Source: an uncultured Oscillospiraceae bacterium (lineage in GTDB: Bacteria > Bacillota > Clostridia > Oscillospirales > Oscillospiraceae). Taken from it: 20,117 nucleotides of DNA. The stretch lies in the NCBI GenBank assembly GCA_910584285.1, contig CAJTYK010000038.1, forward strand, positions 1-20,117, in the 5' to 3' direction. Shown piece by piece: positions 13,408 to 19,690 of this stretch. The notes beneath the pieces are model-generated. The model made no database searches and was not told where the DNA came from. It was given only the letters and a program-made list of their open reading frames with translations. How positions within the stretch are numbered: the first letter of the stretch is position 1; the number at the start of each line of letters is the position of its first letter. The position numbers were made by a program, and so were the translations under genes.

Positions 13408-14296
13408 GCTGGTACTGGGAGAGGACGAGGAAGAAGCGGAGGATGAGGAGCGGCCCGCCCTGGATGGGGCGGCGGAGGTACGCCGCCCGGTGCTGCCCGG
13501 CCAGGACGGGGCGGAGGAGGAGCCGGAGCCGGACGGGAAGCCGGCTCCTGAGAAACCGCCGGAGTGGATGCGGGCCGCCGGACAGGATAGTTCGGAGGGG
13601 ACAGACTGGGCAGAGCTGAGGATGGACGGGACGGACCAGGCAGAGCTGAGGATGGACGGGACGGACCAGGCAGAGCTGAGGATGGACGGGACGGACCGGG
13701 CAGGGCTGAGGACGGACGGGACGGACCGGGCAGGGCTGAGGACGGACGGGCCGGGCCGGGCAGAGCTGAGGACGGGCGGGACGGACTGGGTAGGGCTGAG
13801 GATGGACGAGACGGACCGGGCAGGGCTGAGGATAGGCGGGACGGATCGGGCAGGGCTGAGGAGGGACAGGACGGACTGGGCAGGGCTGAGGACGGACGGG
13901 ACGGACTGGGCAGAGCTGAGGACGGAGGGGACGGACTGGGCAAAGTGGACGGCGGAGGCTGGGCTGGAGGGGGAACGGCCGGAGTGGACGCAGAGAGCCG
14001 AAGGGGCAGCTCGGGAGTCGGGAGAACAGCGAAAGGCCGGAGCGGAAGCGGTGGGAGCGGGTTCGCCGGGGCCGGCGCTGAGGCCGGACAGGGGAAGCTC
14101 CGCCGCGCTGATGGAGCTGTACCGGGGGGCGGCGGAGGGGGCGCGGGCCCCTGCCCCCGCCCTGTCCCCGGAGCGGGTGCCCCGGACGATGCCGGAACGG
14201 GAGGCCGGGGGAGCGACGCCGTTGACGGTGGAGGAGCTGGATCGGGCCGTGCGGCGGGACAGCAGACGGTACGACGGCGGTATGAGTATTTTCTGA
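13391..14296 (+). CDS. Tandem-repeat protein in the tape-measure position
   Basis: 301 aa, not recognised as a known family. Order: an acidic N-terminus (MTDWIELVLGEDEEEAEDEE), a Pro/Glu linker, twelve 10-residue repeats of the type GTDRAGLRTD (residues 70-189), a charged low-complexity stretch, and a C-terminus with TVEELDRAVRRDSRRYDGGMSIF. No hydrophobic segment is seen, unlike most tape measures, and the protein is likely disordered. It starts with an ATG inside the end of the -1 chaperone frame, with a G-rich ribosome binding site. The next gene is the LysM tail protein, so a normal-size tape measure is missing. It may be a small phage protein that usually precedes the tape measure and has acquired repeats, or a much-shortened ruler. 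Confidence 0.6.
   Translation: MTDWIELVLGEDEEEAEDEERPALDGAAEVRRPVLPGQDGAEEEPEPDGKPAPEKPPEWMRAAGQDSSEGTDWAELRMDGTDQAELRMDGTDQAELRMDGTDRAGLRTDGTDRAGLRTDGPGRAELRTGGTDWVGLRMDETDRAGLRIGGTDRAGLRRDRTDWAGLRTDGTDWAELRTEGTDWAKWTAEAGLEGERPEWTQRAEGAARESGEQRKAGAEAVGAGSPGPALRPDRGSSAALMELYRGAAEGARAPAPALSPERVPRTMPEREAGGATPLTVEELDRAVRRDSRRYDGGMSIF
13598..13957 (+). repeat. 30-bp minisatellite, 12 units, in frame
   Basis: Twelve tandem units of exactly 30 bp within the 13391-14296 gene. Units near the left end are almost identical (two are GTDQAELRMD), while later ones diverge (GPGRAELRTG, ETDRAGLRIG) and the last is degenerate (GTDWAKWTAE). All changes keep the unit length a multiple of three. Identical units at one end and worn units at the other suggest recent local expansion. 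Copy number is likely to vary between strains and may be mis-assembled. Confidence 0.95.
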
Positions 14297-14335
14297 GGAG
14301 ACGTGGAGAAGCGGGACAAGAGGGGAGGATGCGGG

Positions 14336-14914
14336 ATGATTCTTTCTCCCATGCGGTTCAAAAATTTTGTGTGGCCCCACAATCCCCGGGTGTACTCCAT
14401 CACCTATGAGCGGAAGATCGCGGTGCACAAGATCCCTTTCGGGCGGCACCATTTGCAGAGCCTGGGGCAGACGCGCCGGGTGCTCCGGGGAGAGGGGGAA
14501 TTCGTGGGCGAGGGGGCCTACGACACCTTTAAGAAGCTGGCCACCGTGTTCTACGAGGAGACGCCGGGGGTGCTGGCCCATCCGGTGTGGATGACCACCA
14601 CAGCCTGGTTCGCAGGGCTGGAGCTGCGGCAGGAGCCCCGGCGGGACTATGTGGCCTACTCCTTCGAGTTCTGGGAGATGGTGGGCGACGGAAACACCGG
14701 GGCGCTGGAGCGCCGGACAACGGCTGAGCCGGAGTCGGGGACGGGGACGGCGGACACGGGCCAGGGGGCGCGGTGGCACACGGTGGTCCGAGGGGACACC
14801 CTGTGGGGGATCGCCGGTCAGTACGGGGTGGCGCTGGACCGGATCATCGCCCTGAACCCGGACATCCGGAACCCCAACCTGATCTATCCGGGACAGAGGG
14901 TGAGAATTTCATGA
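14336..14914 (+). CDS. LysM-domain tail protein (XkdP-like)
   Basis: 192 aa. An N-terminal phage domain of about 115 residues (FKNFVWPHNPRVYSITYERK near the start, YVAYSFEFWEMVGDG at its end) is followed by a Thr/Gly/Glu-rich linker and a C-terminal LysM domain at about 147-191 (WHTVVRGDTLWGIAGQYG, then NPNLIYPGQRVRIS). This architecture matches XkdP of PBSX and gp53-like tail proteins that connect tube and baseplate hub; the LysM fold here is probably structural rather than for binding peptidoglycan. The ATG at 14336 was chosen because AGGGGAGG lies 7-8 nt upstream; an upstream in-frame start would add 11 residues of no clear meaning. The stop overlaps the next ATG (ATGA). Confidence 0.85.
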   Translation: MILSPMRFKNFVWPHNPRVYSITYERKIAVHKIPFGRHHLQSLGQTRRVLRGEGEFVGEGAYDTFKKLATVFYEETPGVLAHPVWMTTTAWFAGLELRQEPRRDYVAYSFEFWEMVGDGNTGALERRTTAEPESGTGTADTGQGARWHTVVRGDTLWGIAGQYGVALDRIIALNPDIRNPNLIYPGQRVRIS

Positions 14915-15864
14915 TGGAGTGCTGGGTGAGGTTGGGCGACGGGCAGGAGTGGAAGCTGCCTACGGCGGTGGGGTGGACGTTCCGCTATGGGACGGATACG
15001 CCCTGCGACAGCTTTTCTCTGCGATGCCTGTGGGACAAGGGACAGGAAAAGCTGCTGTCCGGCGCCTGCCGCTTCTTTGCCGAATGGGACGGGGAGCGGG
15101 TGTTCACCGGGGTGGTGGACGAGTTCGCCGTGGTGTGCGGCGGGGACGGCCTGCGCCTGGAGCTGGAGGGCCGGGGGATGGCGGCGCTGCTGCTGGACAA
15201 CGAGGCCATGCCAGCGGAGTACCAGCGGTGTACCCGGGCGGATCTCATCGCCAACCACGTGGCGCCCTACGGGGTGGAGGCCCTGGGGGGCGGCGGGCTG
15301 TCCCCAGTGGCGGGCTTCACCGTGGGCAGCGGAGAGAGCGAGTGGAGCGTGGTGCGGCGGTTCGCCTGCTACTACGGCGGGGTGACGCCCCGATTTGACC
15401 GGCAGGGGCGGCTGGAGCTGGATCCCTATGGGGACAGGCTGGCGGCCCGGATCGGCGGCAAGGACAGGATCACGGCCTGGGAGTACCGGGAGGATCGGCA
15501 CGGAGTGCTCAGCCGGGTGGCGGTGCGGCGGCGTACCACCTGGGGCACCCAGTGGGTGTCTGATCCGGCGTTTCTCGCCCAGGGGGGCTGCGCCCGCAAG
15601 ATAATCACGGTGCCCAACACCACGGGCACCACCGCCATGCGCTATACGGCGGACTACCAGCTCCGGGCGGCGCGGCGGGAGCGGGTGCGCCTGCGGCTCA
15701 CGGCAGCCGGGGGCTTCCTGGCCTGGCCGGGGGAGCTGGTGGACGTGGAGCTGGAGGGCTTCGGGGCCAACGGGCGCTACCGGGCGGCCCAGGTCGAGGT
15801 GAGCTGCGGGGCGGGCGGGCTCAGCACCACGCTGGTGCTGGGGGAAACGGACGCGATGATTTAG
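14911..15864 (+). CDS. Baseplate hub protein, gpD / XkdQ-like
   Basis: 317 aa. Matches the late-control gpD family of hub proteins: N-terminal beta domain (WTFRYGTDTPCDSFSLRCLW, VFTGVVDEFAVV), the LELEGRGMAALLLDNEAMP segment, ECxRxxAxL-like CTRADLIANHV, and a long C-terminal beta region ending LVLGETDAMI. The hub caps the tube above the spike and links to the baseplate wedges. The start ATG lies in the ATGA overlap with the LysM gene with GAGGGTGAG before it; the frame is open upstream but only as an out-of-frame shadow of the LysM gene. The second hairpin-rich element follows the stop. Confidence 0.85.
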   Translation: MMECWVRLGDGQEWKLPTAVGWTFRYGTDTPCDSFSLRCLWDKGQEKLLSGACRFFAEWDGERVFTGVVDEFAVVCGGDGLRLELEGRGMAALLLDNEAMPAEYQRCTRADLIANHVAPYGVEALGGGGLSPVAGFTVGSGESEWSVVRRFACYYGGVTPRFDRQGRLELDPYGDRLAARIGGKDRITAWEYREDRHGVLSRVAVRRRTTWGTQWVSDPAFLAQGGCARKIITVPNTTGTTAMRYTADYQLRAARRERVRLRLTAAGGFLAWPGELVDVELEGFGANGRYRAAQVEVSCGAGGLSTTLVLGETDAMI

Positions 15865-15884
15865 GGCCTCCCAGCGCCCCGGCG

Positions 15885-16133
15885 GTTAGACGCGCCACCC
15901 AGGCGCCAACCGTGGGAACCGCCTGTGACAGTACCCACACACAGGCGGCAGCACAAATGGGGGAGAAGCCAGTCCAGATCCGGAGCGCCGGTCACTCCCC
16001 CGCCACGTGCTCCAAGGAAGCAAGGGGGTACATAGGGGCACAGCCCCTATGCGCGCTCTTTGGTTACTTTCTCTCGCGTGAGAGAAAGTAACCCCCCGCG
16101 GAGCGGCGCCCCCTGGGGGCTAAGGGGGAAAAC
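15885..16133 (+). repeat. Hairpin-rich intergenic element, copy 2
   Basis: Second copy of the element at 6248-6512. It lacks about 20 nt present near the 5' end of copy 1 but keeps the same stems: CAGGCG/CGCCTG (15900-15905/15920-15925); GGGGGA/TCCCCC (15959-15964/15996-16001); CATAGGGGC/GCCCCTATG (16031-16039/16043-16051, loop ACA); and the identical 14-bp stem (16062-16075/16080-16093, loop GCGT). Several differences from copy 1 keep pairing intact. It ends only 18 nt before the spike gene, whose ribosome binding site follows directly. Confidence 0.85.
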
Positions 16134-16150
16134 AAAAGGAGGAATTGACA

Positions 16151-16576
16151 TTGTGGCTGAGCGGACAGCAGAAACGGCCCGCGGACTTTGGCGAGGGCCA
16201 GACCGGCATCGTCACCATGAGCGGCGGCGAGACGGCGGTGCTGCTGGATCGGGAGCGGCGGGGGCTGGAGGTGTACGCCCCCGGCGGCTACCACTGGACG
16301 CCCCAGGCGGGGCAGCGGGCGCTGGTGATCCAGGGCCGGGGGGAGATCCCCTGCGTGGTGGGCGTGCGGCAGGGGGGCGGCACCCCGGACTCCGTGAGCA
16401 TCGGGGCCAATGCTGTGGAAATGAACGGACAGAGCGTGTCCATACAGTCGCCAGGGACGGTGGCGGTGGGCGGCGGCGGGGTGGATCTTCAGGGGGACGT
16501 TTTTGTGAACGGGGAGCCTCTGCCGGACTACATCGCCCGGATCCTGGCCCAACTGCTGGGAGGAGACGGAATATGA
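16151..16576 (+). CDS. Baseplate spike protein, gpV / gp45-like
   Basis: 141 aa from the TTG at 16151. An OB-like N-terminal region (TGIVTMSGGETAVLLDRERRGLEVYAP) is followed by a repetitive beta-helix-like tail (DSVSIGANAVEMNGQSVSIQSPGTVAVGGGGVDLQGDVFVNG), the usual layout of a trimeric membrane-piercing spike. No metal-binding HxH tip motif is seen. Another TTG lies two codons upstream, but AGGAGG (16137-16142) is spaced 8 nt from the 16151 codon and only 2 nt from the earlier one, so 16151 is preferred. The gene replaces the XkdR (DUF2577) position of PBSX. Its stop overlaps the next start (ATGA). Confidence 0.78.
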   Translation: MWLSGQQKRPADFGEGQTGIVTMSGGETAVLLDRERRGLEVYAPGGYHWTPQAGQRALVIQGRGEIPCVVGVRQGGGTPDSVSIGANAVEMNGQSVSIQSPGTVAVGGGGVDLQGDVFVNGEPLPDYIARILAQLLGGDGI

Positions 16577-16923
16577 GCCTGAAGCTGATCAATCGGGACT
16601 ACGCCCCCGACGGGAACGGCGGCGTGGCCGTGGCCCAGGACGGGGACGAGCTGCTGGGCGAGGCCCTGTTCCGGCTGACGGCTCGGCGGGGGAGCTTCCC
16701 CTTTTTGCCGCAGCTGGGCAGCCGGATGCACCTGCTGCGCCGGGAGCGGCCCTCGGAGTGGAACAGCCTCGCCCTGCAATACGCCGTGGAGGCGCTGGAG
16801 GATATGGAGGGCGTCCAGGTCACCGGGGCGGCGGCGCGCCGGGAGGGGGACGGCCTGCGGGTGACAGTAGAGCTGCTGTGGCAGGGGACAACTCTGCCGG
16901 TGGAGGTCAGGCTGGAGGGATGA
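16573..16923 (+). CDS. Baseplate wedge protein, gp25 / gpW-like (XkdS-like)
   Basis: 116 aa. The family features are an early LLGEALFRLTARRGSFPFLPQLGSRMHLL segment, where a Gly/Pro-rich turn follows a helix, and ALQYAVEALEDMEGVQVTGAAARREGDGLRVTVEL, the typical alpha-beta end with repeated strands. Gp25-like proteins nucleate sheath assembly at the baseplate in contractile systems, including type VI secretion (TssE). The position between the spike and the J-type wedge protein is standard. The ATG is in an ATGA overlap with the spike gene. Confidence 0.85.
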   Translation: MSLKLINRDYAPDGNGGVAVAQDGDELLGEALFRLTARRGSFPFLPQLGSRMHLLRRERPSEWNSLALQYAVEALEDMEGVQVTGAAARREGDGLRVTVELLWQGTTLPVEVRLEG

Positions 16924-16930
16924 GCATTTG

Positions 16931-18025
16931 ATGACATTAGAGGAGATCTACGCGGGGCTGGCGTCGGAGTTCCAGACCCGGACGGGCAAGACCGCTGGGG
17001 CCAGCAGTGAGCTGGCGGTGCGGTTCTACGCGGTGGCGGCCCAGATTTACGCCCTGTATGTCCAGGGGGAGTGGACGCGGCGGCAGTGCTTCCCCCAGAC
17101 CGCCCAGGGGGAGGAGTTGGACAAGCACGCCCAGATCCGGGGCATCACCCGCCGACAGGCGGCCAAGGCCGAGGGCGTGGTGCGCTTCTACGTGGACGAG
17201 GCCCAGACGGCGGAGGTGGAGATACCGGCGGGGACGGTGTGCATGACCGCCGGCGGCGTGCGGTTCGTCACCACCCAGGCGGCGGCGGTGGCGCCGGGGT
17301 CGCTGTATGCCCAGGCGCCTGTGGAGGCCGTGGAGGCCGGGGCGGCGGGCAACGTGGGGGCCGGCACCATTGTGTATATGTCCCTGCCGCCGGTGCGGAT
17401 TGTGGCCTGCGCCAACCCGGATCCCTTCATCAACGGGTCGGATCAGGAGGGGGACGAGTCCCTGCGGGAGCGGGTGCTGGCTACCTACCGGCGGCTGGCC
17501 AACGGGGCCAACAGCGCCTTCTACCGGCAGGCGGCCATGTCCTTCCCCGAGGTGGCGGCGGTGACGGTGCTGCCCAAGAACCGGGGGGTGGGGACGGTGG
17601 ACATCGTCCCCGCCGCCCGGGGAGGGGTGCCCAGCCAAGCGCTGCTGACGGAGATGCAGAGCTATTTCAACCAGGTGCGGGAGATCGCCGTGGACGTGAA
17701 GGTGAACGCCCCTACGGTGGAGACGGTGAACCTGTCGCTGAAGCTGTGGGCGGAGGAGGGCCGGGACTTTGACAATGTGTCGGAGGCGGTGGGGATGGCC
17801 CTCGCCGCCTGGTTCAACGGCGAGCGGCTGGGCAAGCCCCTGCCCCGGGCCCAGCTTACCAGCCTGGTGTTCGCTGTGGACGGGGTGGACAACTGTCAGA
17901 TCCTCCAGCCGGGGTCGGATCTGGAGCTGACCAGCGTGACCTTGCCGGTGCTGGGGACGGTGACCATCGCCAACGGCGGGGCGGCCGCGGCCTCCAACGT
18001 CTCCCAGGAGGGGGTGGGCGGATGA
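16931..18025 (+). CDS. Baseplate wedge protein J / gp47-like (XkdT-like)
   Basis: 364 aa. Typical for the Baseplate_J family: EELDKHAQIRGITRRQAAKAEGVVRF near residues 50-80, EIPAGTVCMTAGGVRFVTTQ, PVEAVEAGAAGNVGAGTIV, and SDQEGDESLRERVLATYRR followed by ANGANSAFYRQAAMSFPEVAAVTVLPKNRGVGTVDI. These wedges form the iris that opens on contraction. The start is uncertain by one codon: a TTG at 16928 directly precedes the ATG at 16931; GGAGGG lies upstream and either would work. The stop overlaps the next ATG (ATGA). Confidence 0.93.
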   Translation: MTLEEIYAGLASEFQTRTGKTAGASSELAVRFYAVAAQIYALYVQGEWTRRQCFPQTAQGEELDKHAQIRGITRRQAAKAEGVVRFYVDEAQTAEVEIPAGTVCMTAGGVRFVTTQAAAVAPGSLYAQAPVEAVEAGAAGNVGAGTIVYMSLPPVRIVACANPDPFINGSDQEGDESLRERVLATYRRLANGANSAFYRQAAMSFPEVAAVTVLPKNRGVGTVDIVPAARGGVPSQALLTEMQSYFNQVREIAVDVKVNAPTVETVNLSLKLWAEEGRDFDNVSEAVGMALAAWFNGERLGKPLPRAQLTSLVFAVDGVDNCQILQPGSDLELTSVTLPVLGTVTIANGGAAAASNVSQEGVGG

Positions 18026-18609
18026 TCCACGAGGAGTATCTGGCGGCGCTGCTGCGGCCTCTGGGCGTCTACGACCTGAGGGTAGGCGCGGTGAACCGGG
18101 GGGAGCTGGGGGCCTACGGCAAGGAGCTGGACCGGATGGAGCAGGAGCTGGAGGATACCGCCCGGGAGATGAGCCTGGCCACCGCCCGGAGCTTCGGGCT
18201 GGAGCGGGTGGAGGAGCTGCTGCCCTACCGCCCGGTGTGCAATACCCCAGGCCAGCGGCGGGCGGCGCTGGCGGCCCTGTTGCGCATCGGCGGGGACAGC
18301 TTCACCCCCGCGGCCATCAACGACACGCTGCGGGGCTGCGGCCTCAACGCCCGGGCGGAGGAGGGGGATCAGCCGGGGTATGTGAAGGTGTACTTCCCTG
18401 ATGTGGCGGGCATTCCCGAGGGGTTCCAGGAGCTGCGCACCATCATTGAGGAGATTCTGCCCAGCCATGTGGACGTGACCTATGTGTTCTGGTACAACAC
18501 CTGGGCCATGGTGGCCCAGCGGCACCCCACCTGGGGACACGCTCAGGCCACGGGGCTGAGCTGGTACGGTATGGCCACCGAGAACGACGGAGATCTGGAC
18601 TGGCCGTGA
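18022..18609 (+). CDS. Baseplate protein, gpI / DUF2313-like (XkdU, YmfQ)
   Basis: 195 aa. The pattern fits DUF2313/YmfQ: a tail-end protein with LLRPLGVYDLR at the N-terminus, a helix LGAYGKELDRMEQELEDTAREM, FGLERVEELLPYRPV, then a conserved C-terminal fold ending in EILPSHVDVTYVFWYNTWAMV. It is usually followed by tail-fibre and fibre-assembly genes; here it is the last gene of the phage block, and no fibre or holin/endolysin gene follows before the next promoter. The ATG overlaps the J gene stop. A moderate hairpin lies just after the stop. Confidence 0.85.
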   Translation: MIHEEYLAALLRPLGVYDLRVGAVNRGELGAYGKELDRMEQELEDTAREMSLATARSFGLERVEELLPYRPVCNTPGQRRAALAALLRIGGDSFTPAAINDTLRGCGLNARAEEGDQPGYVKVYFPDVAGIPEGFQELRTIIEEILPSHVDVTYVFWYNTWAMVAQRHPTWGHAQATGLSWYGMATENDGDLDWP

Positions 18610-18615
18610 GGGAGA

Positions 18616-18655
18616 GAGGCTGGTGTGCGCGGGCGGCGTGCATCAGCCTCCTCTT
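18616..18655 (+). terminator. Weak terminator-like hairpin at the end of the phage block
   Basis: GAGGCTG (18616-18622) pairs with CAGCCTC (18644-18650), enclosing a GC-rich 21-nt loop that can form a few inner pairs; only a mixed CTCTTTA follows. The stem and position fit an operon end, but the T-run is poor, so it may act mainly in 3'-end protection. Confidence 0.4.
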
Positions 18656-18699
18656 TATGAACGGGTCCAAAATTTTTTTGAAAATCTCACAAAAAGGGG

Positions 18700-18728
18700 T
18701 TGACAAATCGGGGCGTCTATCGTACAAT
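18700..18728 (+). promoter_or_regulatory. Strong sigma-A promoter of the orphan RNA
   Basis: TTGACA at 18700-18705, a 17-nt spacer, TACAAT at 18723-18728. The perfect -35 and near-perfect -10 make this one of the two strongest promoters in the window. The preceding A/T-rich stretch (18668-18695) may serve as an UP-like element. Predicted start about 18735. Confidence 0.9.
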
Positions 18729-18734
18729 ACAGAC

Positions 18735-19036
18735 AGAAAGGAAAAGGTGAGTCCAATGTATTAACGTAGAACGCACCAACCACTTTCTGCGATTGGGGAA
18801 CGCAAAGTGAGACGAAGTCTCAGCCGTTCCAAACACGCTTGTGCAAGCGACGGAAGCCAGATCAAGTCTGAAGCCTACCATTGTTTGAGGAAACGAGGAG
18901 AAGCAGTTTCAGGCGCAGCCCCAACGCAAACCATCCGGCAGGGCCGGAAGAAAGGGAAGGTATCAGCCCTTGGATAACAAAACCCAGAAGTAGGCCCCCA
19001 GCCGCGGAATAGGACGGCTGGGGGCCTGGTGTTTTT
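18735..19036 (+). ncRNA. Putative structured noncoding RNA, family not recognised
   Basis: About 300 nt bounded by a strong promoter and an intrinsic terminator, with no credible ORF. A long-range stem, TGCG-(A)-TTGGGG (18788-18798, A18792 bulged) with CCCCAACGCA (18919-18928), encloses TGAGAC/GTCTCA (18808-18813/18817-18822, loop GAA), CGCTT/AAGCG (18836-18840/18845-18849), CAGA/TCTG (18858-18861/18867-18870) and GTTT/AAAC (18883-18886/18891-18894). Downstream are CCGGC/GCCGG (18935-18939/18943-18947) and AAGGG/CCCTT (18952-18956/18967-18971). It lacks the landmarks of tmRNA, RNase P RNA and SRP RNA. A 6S RNA or raiA-type RNA cannot be excluded by eye. A leader controlling the downstream gene by attenuation is the other option. 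Confidence 0.65.
18993..19036 (+). terminator. Intrinsic terminator of the orphan RNA
   Basis: GGCCCCCAGCCG (18993-19004), loop CGGAATAGGA, CGGCTGGGGGCC (19015-19026): twelve perfect pairs, followed by TGGTGTTTTT. Very strong stem; the T-run starts late but is five long. Confidence 0.88.
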
Positions 19037-19139
19037 GGAGGGCAGGCATCGATCCGCTGGGCGGTGCTTTTGATCAAAGGGAACGTGGAATAGAACTGGT
19101 GCGGCTCCATAGAACTGGGCGGAGAAAGGGGAGGCTGGG

Positions 19140-19487
19140 ATGTTTCATGAAATCACGATTTATGAGGCGAAGATTGAGAAGCAGGAGGAAATTGAGGCTT
19201 TGATGAAGGAGGTTGCCGCGTTCTATCGCGCGCAGCCCGGAGTGGTAGAGGTAACATACATCAAGCGGACGCACCGGCAAGCGGATTTTAATGCGGTCAG
19301 GGAGGGAAAGCCGCCCATCCGCCTGACAAAATGGGTGGGGAAGGTTACCTATATGCTGCATTGGATACTGGAGGACGAGGAAGCCCATGCCCGGGCTTCC
19401 AGGCTTGGATTGGAACGTTTTTATAAACGATGGAACCGCTGCTTGATTACAATGCCCAAAATTTTGTTGGGGGAGGAGATCGGATAG
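19140..19487 (+). CDS. Small ABM-like (dimeric alpha/beta barrel) protein of unknown function
   Basis: 115 aa. The N-terminal half has the ferredoxin-like beta-alpha-beta pattern of antibiotic-biosynthesis-monooxygenase-type proteins: FHEITIYEAKIEKQEEIEALMKEVAAFYRAQPGVVEVTYIKRT, then a polar loop and YMLHWILEDEEAHARASRLGLERFYKRWNRCL. No metal or cofactor motif can be assigned; members range from heme-degrading enzymes to proteins of unknown role. Good ribosome binding site GGGGAGG at 19127-19133. The gene is less GC-rich than the phage block. It stands between the orphan RNA terminator and mreB; no convincing sigma-A promoter was found, though a direct repeat TAGAACTGG (19091-19099, 19110-19118) lies just upstream. 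Confidence 0.6.
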   Translation: MFHEITIYEAKIEKQEEIEALMKEVAAFYRAQPGVVEVTYIKRTHRQADFNAVREGKPPIRLTKWVGKVTYMLHWILEDEEAHARASRLGLERFYKRWNRCLITMPKILLGEEIG

Positions 19488-19530
19488 GGGAATTTGGCGG
19501 GGCGACAATCCGCCGGAGGGCGCGTTCCCC
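19487..19530 (+). terminator. Possible terminator after the ABM-like gene
   Basis: GGGGAA (19487-19492) pairs with TTCCCC (19525-19530), enclosing a second stem GGCGG/CCGCC (19496-19500/19510-19514). Only TTCTTC follows, so termination would be inefficient. The first base is the last base of the stop codon TAG. Confidence 0.35.
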
Positions 19531-19570
19531 TTCTTCACGAAAATTTAAAGGGCCGAACAGGCAAAAAGGC

Positions 19571-19599
19571 TTGCAAATTGGGAAATAGTTTAGTATCAT
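19571..19599 (+). promoter_or_regulatory. Sigma-A promoter of mreB
   Basis: TTGCAA at 19571-19576, a 17-nt spacer, TATCAT at 19594-19599. Predicts a start near 19606 and a leader of about 85 nt before the mreB ATG. Confidence 0.7.
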
Positions 19600-19690
19600 G
19601 AGATGTGATACCCAGACGGGCACCTCACAACGATTTCAGGCGCTTTCGGGGCAGACATCCAGGCGCAGAACAGATACAGGAGTGAAAACT

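Larger units (their letters stand above)
4694..18609 (+). mobile_element. Phage-derived structural gene block (contractile-tail, GTA- or PBSX-like remnant)
   Basis: About 13.9 kb, all on the plus strand, with gene order: packaging, capsid, connector, contractile tail, baseplate. From the tail sheath on, the order resembles the PBSX xkd operon of Bacillus subtilis. Present: both terminase subunits, capsid, portal, protease, sheath, tube, chaperone, hub and baseplate. Not found: integrase, repressor, replication, lysis, tail fibre or a recognisable tape measure. No tRNA or flanking att-like direct repeat was seen at the edges by eye. The block is bounded by a terminator at 4603-4634 and an orphan RNA promoter at 18700. 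A domesticated particle system and a decayed prophage are both possible. Confidence 0.85.

Noticed and set aside
13134..13943. Long minus-strand frame encoding a Pro/Ser-rich repeat protein
   Set aside because: It is the shadow of the 30-bp minisatellite on the other strand; it has no ribosome binding site and runs against the operon.
13598..13957. Regular 30-bp repeats as a CRISPR array
   Set aside because: The units are contiguous with no spacers, are not palindromic and stay in frame within a coding sequence.
4572..18700. Phage attachment sites at the block edges
   Set aside because: No matching direct repeat or tRNA 3' end was found by eye on the two sides; a computed comparison with an empty site would be needed.
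18735..19036. tmRNA, RNase P RNA or SRP RNA
   Set aside because: No tRNA-like ends or tag reading frame, no GAGGAAAGTCC-type RNase P core and no GGAAGGAAGCAGC-type SRP apical motif.
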